NCBI RefSeq assembly: GCF_032452875.1
Contig: NW_026893638.1
Span: 434,001 to 498,000, forward strand
Origin: Bos javanicus
Taxonomy: Eukaryota > Chordata > Mammalia > Artiodactyla > Bovidae
DNA length: 64,000 nt
Reading direction: 5' to 3'
This document shows, piece after piece, positions 1-11,218 of this stretch. Within the stretch, counting starts at the first letter, position 1. Every line of letters begins with the position of its first letter. The notes below the pieces were generated by a model. The model was not told the DNA's origin, ran no database searches, and saw nothing but the letters and a program-made list of their open reading frames with translations. A program made the translations under genes and the position numbers.

Positions 1-859
1 TGATCATGTACTGATCACGTGACTGATCATGCACTGATCCCGTGGCTATCATGCTCTGCTCACGTGGCTGATCATGCAAGGATCACGTAGCAACCATGTA
101 CTGGTCACGTGACTGATCATGCACTGATCACGTAATTGATCCTGAACTGATCACGTGGCTCATCATGCACTGATCACGTGGCTGATCACACATGTATCAC
201 GTGACTGATCATGCACTGATCAAGTGGCTCTCATGCACTGATCACGTAGCTATCATGCACTGATCACGTGGCTGATCACGCAATGATCACATAGCTACCA
301 TGTACTGGTCATGTGACTGATCATGCACTGATCACGTAATTGATCCTGCACTGAGCACATGGCTCATCACGCACTGATCCGGTGGCTGATCACACACGTA
401 TCACGTGACTGACCATGTACTAATCACGTGACTGATCATGCACTGATCACGTGGCTATCATGCACTGATCACGTGGATAACATGCACTGATCACGTGGCT
501 GATCATACACGTATCACGTGATTGATCATGCACTGATCACGTGGCTGATCATGCAATGATCACGTAGCTACGATGCACTGGTCACGTGACTGATCATGCC
601 CTGATCAGGTAATTGATCATGCACTGATCACGTGACTGATCATGCACAGATCACGTGACTGATCATGCACAGATCACGTGACTGATCATGCACTGATCAC
701 GTGGCTATCATGCACTGCTCACGTGGCTGATCATGCAATGATCACGCAGCTACCATGTGCTGGTCACATGACTGATCATGCACTGATCACATAATTGATC
801 ATGCACTGATCACCTGGCTTATCATGCATTGATTATGTGACTGATCATGTGCTGATCAT
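1..859 (+). repeat. Divergent satellite, A-type higher-order unit (partial at left edge)
   Basis: This is mutation-rich 23 bp satellite beginning mid-array. Diagnostic variants include GTAGCAACCATGTACTGG near 88 to 104 and the doubled form ATGCACAGATCACGTGAC near 640 to 680. The last 49 bases (811 to 859, starting CACCTGGCTTATCATGC) are the leader that precedes A blocks. Confidence 0.9.
104..113 (+). promoter_or_regulatory. Perfect E-box palindrome GTCACGTGAC (representative)
   Basis: This is a 10 bp perfect palindrome with a CACGTG core, in the context TACTGGTCACGTGACTGATC. The same context recurs a few times in most higher-order units, for example at 4367 to 4376 and 36619 to 36628. The sequence matches the published ideal site for USF and MiT/TFE bHLH-zipper factors (the CLEAR element). 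Its presence is certain; binding in vivo is not shown by sequence. Confidence 0.45.
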
Positions 860-1122
860 GTTTGGTGTCACACACTGATCATGTGCCTCTGGAGGCAATG
901 AACATAGAGCTGAGTAGGCAGGAATCAGTCAGAAGGTTATAATCATGGAACTCAGCTCTGAGAAATCATGCTGCTCAGCTGGCAATAATCAAGTAGATGA
1001 GCAGGCAGGAATTACGCAGCACAGGTGGCAATTGTCAAGGAGATGACAGGCAGGAATCGTGCAGCTCAGCTGAAAATTGTCAAGCAGATGAGCAGACAGT
1101 AATCACGCAGCTCAGCAGGCCC
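860..1122 (+). repeat. A block 1 (263 bp)
   Basis: This is the first subfamily A block. It opens with GTTTGGTGTCACACAC and carries the boundary palindrome TGCCTCTGGAGGCA, then five subunits of about 46 bp ending CAGCAGGCCC. Subfamily A differs from B by GGCAATGAACA in place of GGCAATAAACA and by a 4 bp shortening at GAATCAGTCAGC (B has GAATCAAACAGTCAGC). Private changes here are CAGAAGGTTATAATC and CAGCTGAAAATTGTC. Confidence 0.93.
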
Positions 1123-2311
1123 GGATCACGTGACTGAGCATGCACTGTTCACGTGGCTGATCACACACCTATCACGTGACTGATCATGCACTGATCATGT
1201 GACTGATCATGCACTGATCACTTGGCTGGACATACACTGATCACGTGCCTCGTCATGCACTGATCACGTGGCTGATCATGCACTGATCACGTGAGTGATC
1301 ATGCACTGACCTCGTGTCTGATCATGCACTGATCACGTGGCTGATCATGCGATGATCACGCAGCTACCATGTACTGATCACATGACTGATCATGCACTGA
1401 TCACGTGAATGATCATGCAGTGATCACGTGGCTATCACGCACTGCTCACGAGGCTGATCATGCGATGATCACGAAGCTACCATGTACTGGTCACATGACT
1501 GATCGTGCACTGATCACGTGGCTGATCATGCACTGATACCGTGACTAAGCATGGACTGATCACGTGGCTCTCATGCACTGATCACGTGGCTGATCACACA
1601 TGTATCACGTGACTGATCATGCACTGATCACGTGGCTCTCATGCACTGATAATGTGTCTATCATGCACTGATCACGTGGCTGATCACGCAATGATCACGT
1701 AGCTACCATGTACTGGTCATGTGACTGATCATGCACTGATCACGTAATTGATCCTGCACTGATCACATGGCCCATCACGCACTGATCCGGTGGCTGATCA
1801 CGCACGTATCACATAACTGACCATGTACAGATCACGTAACTAATCATGAAGTGATCACGTGGCTATCCTGCACTGATCACGTGGATAACATGCACTGATC
1901 ACGTGGCTGATCACACACGTATCACGTGAATGATCATGCACTGATCACGTGGCTATCATGCACTGATCACGTGACTATCATGCACTGATCACGTGGCTGA
2001 TCATGCAATGATCACCTAGCTACCATGCACTGGTCACGTGACTGATCATGCACTGATCAGGTAATTGATCATGCACTGATCACGTGACTGTTCATGCACA
2101 GATCACGTGACTGATCATGCACAGATCACGTGACTGATCATGCACTGATCACGTGGCTATCATGCACTGCTCACGTGGCTGATCATGCAATGATCACGCA
2201 GCTACCATGTACTGGTCACATGACTGATCATACACTGATCACATAATTGATCATGCACTGATCACCTGGCTTATCATGCATTGATTATGTGACTGATCAT
2301 GTGCTGATCAT
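1123..2311 (+). repeat. A-type higher-order unit with a hybrid junction
   Basis: This satellite runs parallel to the sequence before A block 1; A1 and A2 lie 1,452 bp apart. At 1535 to 1563 it holds the first part of the leader that normally precedes B blocks (GATACCGTGACTAAGC), but it then switches to GTGGCTCTCATGC and no B block follows. The A leader occupies about 2263 to 2311. Confidence 0.88.
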
Positions 2312-2574
2312 GTTTGGTGTCACACACTGATCATGTGCCTCTGGAGGCAATGAACATAGAGCTGAGTAGGCAGGAATCAGTCAGCAGGCTATAATCATGG
2401 AACTCAGCTCTGAGAAATCATGCTGCTCAGCTGGCAATAATCAAGTAGATGAGCAGGCAGGAATTACGCAGCACAGGTGGCAGTGGTCAAGGAGATGACA
2501 GGCAGGAATCGTGCAGCTCAGCTGGAAATTGTCAAGCAGATGAGCAGACAGTAATCACGCAGCTCAGCAGGCCC
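2312..2574 (+). repeat. A block 2 (263 bp)
   Basis: This is close to A1. A private change is GGCAGTGGTCAAGG where most A copies read GGCAATTGTCAAGG. As in A4 and A5, the fifth subunit begins GGAAATTGTC. The block ends GGCCCTGATCACG. Confidence 0.93.
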
Positions 2575-2786
2575 TGATCACGTGACTGAGCATGCACTGT
2601 TCACGTTGCTGATCACACACCTATCACGTGACTGATCATACACTGATCATGTGACTGATCATGCACTGATCACGTGGCTGATCATGCACTGATACCGTGA
2701 CTGAGCATGGACTGATCACATGACTATCATGTAGTGATCACGTGACTTAATGGCGCTGATCATGTGACTGATCATGCGCTGATCAT
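2575..2786 (+). repeat. Short satellite bridge plus B leader
   Basis: Only 212 bp separate A2 from B1. The first half is ordinary satellite. The last 96 bases (from 2691, GATACCGTGACTGAGCATGG) are the B leader, which includes the marker GACTTAATGGCGCTG and is found before every B block. Confidence 0.9.
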
Positions 2787-3008
2787 GTTTACTATCATAC
2801 ACTGATCATGTGCCTCTGGAGGCAATAAACAAAGAGCTGAGTAGGCACGAATCAAACAGTCAGCAGGCAATAATCATGGAACACAGGTGTGAGGAATCAT
2901 GCTGCTCAGCTGGCAATAATCAAGCAGCTGAGCAGGCAGGAATCGTGCAGCTCAGCTGGCAATTGTCAAGCAGATGAGCAGACAGTAATCACGCAGCTCA
3001 GCAGGCCC
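2787..3008 (+). repeat. B block 1 (short form, 222 bp)
   Basis: This is a four-subunit B block with the GGAACACAGGTGTGAGG variant. It opens GTTTACTATC instead of GTTTGCTATC. It is the only short block with this deletion form in the first 27 kb, although the short form dominates at 27 to 52 kb. Confidence 0.93.
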
Positions 3009-5731
3009 AGATCACGTGACTGAGCATGCACTGTTCACGTGGCTGATCATACACTGATCACGTGATGATCATGTACTGATCACTTGGATACCATGCACTG
3101 ATCACGTGGCTGATCATACACTGTTCACGTGTCTGACCATGCACTGATCACGTGGCTGATCATACACTGCTCACGTAACTGATCATGCACTGATCACGTG
3201 GCTATCATGCACTGATCACGTGGCTGTCATGCACTGATCACGTGGCTGATCACACATGTATCACGTGACTGATCATGCACTGATCCCGTGGCTCTCATGC
3301 ACTGATCACGTGGCTGTCATGCACTGATCACGTGGATATCATGCACTGATCATGTGGCTGATCACACATTTATCACATGACTGATCATGCACTGATCACG
3401 TGGCTGATCATACACTGTTCACGTGTCTGACCATGCACTGATCAAGTGGCTGATCACACATGTATCACGTGACTGATCATGCACTGATCCCGTGGCTCTC
3501 ATGCACTGATCACGTGGCTGTCATGCACTGATCACTTGGATATCATGCACTGATCATGTGGCTGATCACACACGTATCACATGACTGATCATGCACTGAT
3601 CACGTGGCTATCATGCACTGATCACGTGGCTATCATGCACTGATCACGTGGCTTATCAGGCAATGATCACGTAGCTACCTTGTACTGGTCACGTAACTGA
3701 TCATGCACTGAGCACGTAATTGATCATGCACTGATCATGTGGCTGATCATGCACTGATCACGTGGCTGATCATACACTGATCACATAATTGATCATGCAC
3801 TGATCACGTGACTGATCATGCACTGATCTCGTGTCTGATCATGCACTGATCACGTGGATATCATGCACTGCTCACGTGGCTGATCATGCCATGATCACGC
3901 AGCTACCATGTACTGGTCACATGACTGATCATGCACTGATCACGTGGCTGATCATACACTGCTCACGTAACTGATCATGCACTGATCACGTGGCTATCAT
4001 GCACTGATCACGTGGCTGAACATGCACTGTTCACGTGGCTGATCACACACCTGTCACGTGACATATCATGCACTGATCACGTGACTCTCATGCACTGATC
4101 ACGTGGCTGATCATACTCTGCTCACGTAACTCATGCACACATCACGTGGCTATCATGTACTGCTCACGTGGCTCGTCATGGAATGATCACGTAGCAACCA
4201 TATACTGGTAACTTGACTGATCATGCAAAGATCACGTAAATGATCATGCACTGTTCACGTGACTGATCATGTACTGATCACGTGACTGATCATGCACTGA
4301 CCACGTGGCTATCATGCTCTGCTCACGTGGCTGATCATGCAACGATCATGTAGCAACCATGTACTGGTCACGTGACTGATCATGCACTGATCACGTAATT
4401 GATCCTGCACTGATCACGTGGCTCATCATGCACTGATCACGTGGCTGATCACACATGTATCACGTGACTGATCATGCACTGATCCCGTGGCTCTCATGCA
4501 CTGATCACGTGGCTGTCATGCACTGATCATGTGGCTGATCACACACGTATCACATGACTGGTCATGCACTGATCACGTGGCTATCATGCACTGATCACGT
4601 GGCTATCATGCACTGATCACGTGGCTTATCAGGCAATGATCACGTAGCTACCGTGTACTGGTCACGTGACTGATCATGCACTGATCACGTAATTGATCCT
4701 GCACTGATCACGTGGCTCATCATGCACTGATCACGTGGCTGATCACACATGTATCACGTGACTGATCATGCACTGATCTCGTGGCTCTCATGCACTGGTC
4801 ACGTGGCTGTCATGCACTGATCACGTGGATATCATGCACTGATCACGTGGCTGATCACACACGTATCACATGACTGATCATGCACTGATCACGTGGCTAT
4901 CATGCACTGATCACGTGGCTATCATGCACTGATCACGTGGCTGATCAGGATATGATCACGTAGCTACCATGTACTGGTCACGTGACTGATCATGCACTGA
5001 TCACGTAATTGATCATGCACTGATCATGTGGCTGATCATGCACTGATCACGTGGCTGATCATACACTGATCACATAACTGATCATGCACTGATCACGTAT
5101 CTGATCATGCACTGATCACGTGGCTATCATGCACTGATCACTTGGCTGGACATACACTGATCACGTGCCTAGTCATGCACTGATCACGTGGCTGATCATG
5201 CACTGATCACGTGACTGATCATGCACTGATCTCGTGTCTGATCATGCACTGGTCACGTGGCTATCATGCACTGCTCACGTGGCTGATCATGCCATGATCA
5301 CGCAGCTACCATGTACTGGTCACATGACTGATCATGCACTGATCACGTGACTGATCATGCAGTGATCACGTGGCTATCATGAACTACTCACGTGGCTGAT
5401 CATGCAATGATCATGTAGCTACCATGTACAGGTCACGTGAATGATCATACACCCATCAGGTGACTGATCATGGACTGATCACGTGGCTATCATGCACTGA
5501 TCACGAGACTGATCATGCACTGTTCACGTCTATATCATGCACTGATCACATGACTGCCCGTGCACTGATCACGTGGATGATCATACACTAATCTTGTGAC
5601 AGATCATGCACTGATCACGTGGCTGATCATGCCCTGATACCGTGACTGAGCATGGACTGATCACATGACTATCATGTAGTGATCACGTGACTTAATGGCG
5701 CTGATCATGTGACTGATCATGCGCTGATCAT
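3009..5731 (+). repeat. Long divergent satellite segment with internal duplications
   Basis: This is 2.7 kb of satellite carrying several partial copies of the same sub-sequence. CACACATGTATCACGTGAC occurs at 3251, 3455, 4450 and 4744 (spacings 204, 995 and 294 bp), three times followed by the rare variant TGATCCCGTGG. The first pair is a 204 bp tandem duplication, about nine monomers. The B leader lies at 5636 to 5731. Confidence 0.9.
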
Positions 5732-5998
5732 GTTTGCTATCATACACTGATCATGTGCCTCTGGAGGCAATAAACAAAGAGCTGAGTAGGCACGAATCAA
5801 ACAGTCAGCAGGCAATAATCATGGAACTCAGGTGTGAGGAATCATGCTGCTCACCTGGCAATAATCAAGCAGCTGAGCAGGCAGGAATTACGCAGCACAG
5901 CTGGCAATTGTCAAGCAGATAACAGGCAGAAATCGTGCAGCTCAGCTGGCAATTGTCAAGCAGATGAGCAGTCAGTAATCACGCAGCTCAGCAGGCCC
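5732..5998 (+). repeat. B block 2 (long form, 267 bp); subunit map
   Basis: This block is described in full as the model. A leader opens GTTTGCTATC, and the palindrome TGCCTCTGGAGGCA follows at 5756 to 5769. Five tandem subunits follow: 5766 to 5810 (45 bp), 5811 to 5856 (46), 5857 to 5902 (46), 5903 to 5947 (45) and 5948 to 5993 (46). Most start GGCAAT and end AGCA or AGCT. Subunit 3 splits into two 23 bp halves that agree at 16 of 23 positions. Private changes include CTCACCTGGC and AGCAGATAACAGG. A TTG-initiated 62-codon frame runs through it but is not a credible gene. Confidence 0.95.
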
Positions 5999-6664
5999 TG
6001 ATCACGTGACTGAGCATGCACTGTTCACGTGGCTCATCATACACTGATCACGTGATGATCATGCACTGATCACTTGGATATCCTGCACTGATCACGTGGC
6101 TGATCATACACTGTTCACGTGTCTGACCATGCACTGATCACGTGACTGATCATGCACTGATCACGTGGCTGATCATGCACTGATCACGTGGCTGATCATG
6201 CACTGATCACGTAATTGATCATGCACTTATCATTTGGCTGATCATGCACTGATCACGTGACTGATCATCCACTGATCAGTTGGCTATCATGCACTTATTA
6301 CTTGACTTTTCATACACTGATCACGTGACTGATAATGCACTGATCATCTGGCTATCGTGCACTCATTACCTGGCTATCGTGCACTGATCACGTGGTTGAT
6401 CACGCAATGATCACCTAGCTACCATGCACTGGTCACGTGACTGATCATGCACTAATCAGCTAATTGATCATGCACTGATCCCGTGACTGATCATGCACTG
6501 ATCACGTGGCTATCATGCACTGCTCACGTGGCTGATCATGCAATCATCACGCAGCTACCATGTACTGGTTACGTGACTGATCATGCACTGATCACATAAT
6601 TGATCATGCACTGATCACCTGGCTTATCATGCATTGATCATGTGACTGATCATGTGCTGATCAT
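5999..6664 (+). repeat. Divergent satellite with rare TTATTACTTG variants
   Basis: This 666 bp segment contains unusual monomers GCACTTATTACTTGAC and CGTGCACTCATTACCTGG (about 6290 to 6375) and then ACTAATCAGCTAATTGATC (6450 to 6470). The same rare series recurs at about 14760 to 14960, which shows that the two stretches share a parent. Confidence 0.88.
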
Positions 6665-6927
6665 GTTTGGTGTCACACACTGATCATGTGCCTCTGGAGG
6701 CAATGAACATAGAGCTGAGTAGGCAGGAATCACTCAGCAGGCTATAATCATGGAACTCAGCTCTGAGAAATCATGCTGCTCAGCTGGCAATAATCAATTA
6801 GATGAGCAGGCAGGAATTACGCAGCACAGGTGGCAATTGTCAAGGAGATGACAGGCAGGAATCGTGCAACTCAGCTGGCAATTGTCAAGCAGATGAGCAG
6901 ACAGTAATCACGCAGCTCAGCAGGCCC
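6665..6927 (+). repeat. A block 3 (263 bp)
   Basis: This is a subfamily A block with private changes GAATCACTCAGCAGG, AATCAATTAGATGAG and CGTGCAACTCAGC. Its 3' junction CAGGCCCGGATCACG is shared only with A1, so A1 and A3 may be the closest pair. Confidence 0.93.
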
Positions 6928-8342
6928 GGATCACGTGACTGAGCATGCACTGTTCACGTGGCTGATCACACACATATCACGTGACTGATCATACACTGAT
7001 CATGTGAGTGATCATGCACTGATCACGTGGCTATCAGGCACTGATCACTTGGCTGGACATTCACTGATCACGTGCCTGGTCATGCACTGATCACGTGGCT
7101 GATCATGCACTGATCACGTGACTGATCATGCACTGATCTCGTGTCTGATCATGCACTGATCACGAGGCTATCATGCACTGCTCATGTGGCTGATCATGCG
7201 ATGATCACGCAGCTGCCATGTACTGGTCACATGACTGATCATGCACTGATCACGTGACTGATCATGCAGTGATCACGTGGCTATCATGCACTACTCACGT
7301 GGCTGAACATGCAATGATCATGTAGCTACCATGTACAGGTCACGTGAATGATCATAGACCCATCAGTTGACTGATCATGCACTGATCACGTGGCTATCAT
7401 GCACTGATCAAGAGACTGATCATGCACTGATCACGTCTATATTATGCACTGATCACATGATTGCCCATGCACTGATCACGTGGGTGATCATACACTAATC
7501 ATGTGACAGATCCTGCACTGATCATGTGGCTGATCATGCACTGATACCGTGACTGAGCATGGACTGATCACGTGGCTCTCATGCACTGATCACGTGGCTG
7601 ATCACACATGTATCACGTGACTGATCATGCACTGATCACGTGGCTCTCATGCACTGATAATGTGTCTATCATGCACTGATCACGTGGCTGATCACGCAAT
7701 GATCACGTAGCTTCCATGTACTGGTCATGTGACTGATCATGCACTGATCACGTAATTGATCCTCCACTGATCACATGGCTCATCACGCACTGCTCCGGTG
7801 GCTGATCACGCACGTATCACGTGACTGACCATGTACAGATCACGAAAATAATCATGAAGTGATCACGTGGCTATCCTGCACTGATCACGTGGATAACATG
7901 CACTGATCACGTGGCTGATCACACACGTATCACGTGAATGATCATGCACTGATCACGTGGCTATCATGCACTGATCATGTGACTATCATGCTCTGATTAC
8001 GTGGCTGATCATGCAATGATCACAAAGCTACCATGCACTGGTCACGTGACTGATCATGCACTGATCAGGTAATTGATCATGCACTGATCACGTGACTGAT
8101 CATGCACAAATCACGTGACTGATCATGCACAGATCACGTGACTGATCATGCACTGATCACGTGACTGATCATGCACTGATCACGTGGCTATCATGCACTG
8201 CTCACGTGGCTTATCATGCAATGATCACGCAGTTACCATGTACTGGTCACATGACTGATCATGCACTGATCACATAATTGATCATGCACTGATCTCCTGG
8301 CTTATCATGCATTGATTATGTGACTGATCATGTGCTGATCAT
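6928..8342 (+). repeat. A-type higher-order unit with a second hybrid junction
   Basis: Up to about 7540 this follows the sequence that normally leads to a B block, including CGTCTATATTATGC and CACTAATCATGTGACAG. At 7543 to 7570 the B leader starts (GATACCGTGACTGAGC) and is cut off, switching to GTGGCTCTCATGC as at 1563. The distance from the join to the next A block is 800 bp here and 777 bp in the earlier copy. Confidence 0.88.
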
Positions 8343-8605
8343 GTTTGGTGTCACACACTGATCATTTGCCTCTGGAGGCAATGAACATAGAGCTGAGTAG
8401 GCAGGAATCAGTCAGCAGGCTATAATCATGGAACTCAGCTCTGAGAAATCATGCTGCTCAGCTGGCAATAATCAAGTAGATGAGCAGGCAGGAATTACGC
8501 AGCACAGGTGGCAATTGTCAAGGAGATGACAGGCAGGAATCGTGCAGCTCAGCTGGAAATTGTCAAGCAGATGAGCAGACAGTAATCACGCAGCTCAGCA
8601 GGCCC
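8343..8605 (+). repeat. A block 4 (263 bp)
   Basis: This is a subfamily A block with TGATCATTTGCCTCTGG at the boundary palindrome. It is otherwise near A2, including GGAAATTGTC in the fifth subunit and a CCCTGATC junction. The next block, B3, begins only 166 bp further on. Confidence 0.93.
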
Positions 8606-8771
8606 TGATCACGTGACTGAGCATGCACTGTTCACGTGGCTGATCACACACCTATCACGTGACTGATCATGCACTGATACCGTGACGGATCATGGACTGA
8701 TCACATGACTATCATGTAGGGATCACATGACTTAAAGGCTCTGATCATGTGACTGATCATGCGCTGATCAT
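8606..8771 (+). repeat. Satellite bridge, almost entirely B leader
   Basis: This is the shortest gap between blocks. About 70 bp of satellite are followed by a diverged B leader from 8676, with GATACCGTGACGGATC and GACTTAAAGGCTCTG in place of the usual GACTTAATGGCGCTG. Confidence 0.9.
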
Positions 8772-9038
8772 GTTTGCTATCATACACTGATCATTTACCT
8801 CTGGAGGCAATAAACAAAAAGCTGAGTAGGCACGAATCAAACAGTCAGCAGTCAATAATCATGGAAATCAGGTGTGAGGAATCATGCCGCTCAGCTGGCA
8901 ATAATCAAGCAGCTGAGCAGGCAGGAATTACGCAGCACAGCTGGCAATTGTCAAGCAGATGACAGGCAGGAATCATGCAGCTCAGCTGGCAATTTTCAAG
9001 CAGATGAGCAGACAGTAATCACGCAGCTCAGCAGGCCC
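8772..9038 (+). repeat. B block 3 (long form, 267 bp)
   Basis: This is the most diverged long B block: TCATTTACCTCTGG (breaking one arm of the boundary palindrome), AACAAAAAGCTGAG, CAGCAGTCAATAATC, GGAAATCAGG and CATGCCGCTCAG. The last subunit has GGCAATTTTCAAG, shared with B4 and B5. Confidence 0.93.
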
Positions 9039-10996
9039 TTATCACGTGACTGAGCATGCACTATTCACGTGGCTGATCATACACGGATCACGTGATGATC
9101 ATGCACTGATCACTTGGATATCATGCACTGATCACGTGGTTGATCATACACTGTTCACGTGTCTGACCATGCACTGATCACGTGGCTGATCATACACTGC
9201 TCAGGTAACTGATCATGCACTGATCACGTGGCTGAACATGCACTGTTCACGTGGCTGATCACACACCTGTCACGTGACATACCATGCACTGATCACGTGG
9301 CACTAATGCACTGATCACGTGGCTGATCATACTCTGCTCACGTAACTGATCATGCACACATCACGTGGCTATCATGCAGTGCTCACGTGGCTCGTCATGG
9401 AATGATCACGTAGCTACCATATATTGGTCACGTGACTGATCATGCACAGATCACGTCAATGATCATGCACTGTTCACGTGACTGATCATGTACTGATCAC
9501 GTGACTGATCATGCACTGATCACGTGGCTATCATGCTCTGTTCACGTGGCTGATCATGCAATGATCACGTAGCAACCATGTACTGGTCACGTGACTGATC
9601 ATGCACTGATCAGGTAATTGATCCTGCACTGATCACGTGGCTGATCACACATGTATCACGTGACTGATCATGCACTGATCACGTGGCTCTCATGCACTGA
9701 TCACGTGGATATCATGCACTGATCACGTGGCTGATCACACACGTATCACATGACTGATCATGCACTGATCACGTGGCGATCATGCACTGATCACGTGGCT
9801 ATCATGCACTGATCACGTGGCTGATCAGGCAATGTTCACGTAGCTACCATGTACTGGTCACGTGACTGATCATGCACTGATCACGTAATTGATCATGCAC
9901 TGATCATGTGGCTGATCATGCACTGATCACGTGGCTGATCATACACTGATCACATAACTGATCATGCACTGATCACGTGACTGATCATGCACTGATCACG
10001 TGGCTATCATGCACTGATCACTTGCCTGGACATACACTGATCACGTGCCTGGTCATGCACTGATCACGTGGCTGATCATGCACTGATCACGTGACTGATC
10101 ATGCACTGATCTCGTGTCTGATCATGCACTGATCACGTGGCTATCATGCACTGCGCACGTGGCTGATCATGCCATGATTACGCAGCTACCATGTACTGGT
10201 CACATGACTGATCATGCACTGATCACGTGACTGATCATGCAGTGATCACGTGGCTATCATGAACTACTCACGTGGCTGATCAGGCAATGATCATGTAGCT
10301 ACCATGTACAGGTCACGTGAATGATCATACACCCATCAGGTGACTGATCATGCACTGATCACGTAATTGATCATTAACTGATCACGTGGCTGATCATGCA
10401 CTGATCACGTGGCTGATCATCCACTGATCACGTGACTGATCATGCACTGATCACGTGACTGATCATTCACTGATCACGTGGCTATCATGCACTGATCACG
10501 TGACTGTTCATGCACTGATCACGTGACTGATCATGCACTGATCAGGTGGCTATCAATCACTAATCACTTGGCTGGTCATACACTGCTCACGTACCTGGTC
10601 ATGCACAGATTACATGACTAATCATGCACTGAACACGTGATTGATCATGCACTGATCACGTGGCTATCATGCACTACTCACGTGGCTGATCATGCAATGA
10701 TCATTTAGCTACCATGTACCGGTCAGGTGACTGATCATACACCCATTAGGTGACGGATCATGCACTGATCACATCGCTGATCATACACTGACCACCTGCC
10801 TGGTCATGCACAGATCACGTGACAAATCATGAACTGATCATATAGCTATCAAATGATCAACTGGCTGATCATGCACTGATCACGTGGCTGATCATGCACT
10901 GATACCGTGACTGAGCATGGACTGATCACATGACTATCATGTAGTGATCACGTGACTTAATGGCTCTGATCATGTGACTGATCATGCGCTGATCAT
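9039..10996 (+). repeat. Divergent B-type higher-order unit with an odd 3' third
   Basis: The first 1.3 kb follow the canonical marker order of later B units. From about 10350 to 10870 the monomers are unusually varied (GATCATTAACTGATC, CATGTACCGGTCAGGTG, ACCCATTAGGTGACGG, ATCAAATGATCAACTGG). A matching version of the end of this stretch precedes B5 at about 12390 to 12545. Confidence 0.88.
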
Positions 10997-11218
10997 GTTT
11001 GCTATCATACACTGATCATTTGCCTCTGGAGGCAATAAACAAAGAGCTGATTAGGCACGAATCAAACAGTCAGCAGGCAATAATCATGGAACTCAGGTGT
11101 GAGGAATCATGCTGCTCAGCTGGCAATAATCCAGCAGCTGAGCAGGCAGGAATTACGCAGCACAGCTGGCAATTTTCAAGCAGATGAGCAGACAGTAATC
11201 ATGCAGCTCAGCAGGCCC
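10997..11218 (+). repeat. B block 4 (222 bp, independent subunit loss)
   Basis: This block is as long as the short form but lost a different 45 bp. It keeps GGAATTACGCAGCACAG and lacks the GACAGGCAGGAATCG subunit, whereas other short blocks lack GGAATTACGCAGCACAG. Private changes are GCTGATTAGGC and AATCCAGCAG. This shows a separate deletion event with a shifted breakpoint. Confidence 0.94.

Noticed and set aside
5734..5922. A 62-codon open frame repeated in 28 of the 38 blocks (the other ten lack it), which could look like a conserved small-protein family.
   Set aside because: It starts with TTG in the block leader, has no conserved promoter or ribosome site and lies wholly in tandem 46 bp repeats. 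It is broken by a 4 bp length difference in all A blocks, by a 1 bp deletion in B6 and by loss of its TTG in B1. The residue pattern simply repeats the subunits. Conservation is explained by homogenisation of the array.
5821..5922. A short ATG frame with a good Kozak context (AATCATGG) within the block.
   Set aside because: It is only 32 codons, is repeated with the block, and there is no evidence of transcription, introns or selection on codons.
5749..6008. Apparent 9 bp target-site duplication (GATCATGTG and GATCACGTG) flanking a block, suggesting a transposon insertion.
   Set aside because: The same 9-mer occurs in nearly every monomer, so it would flank any segment. The block has no terminal inverted repeats, poly-A tail or transposase-like content.
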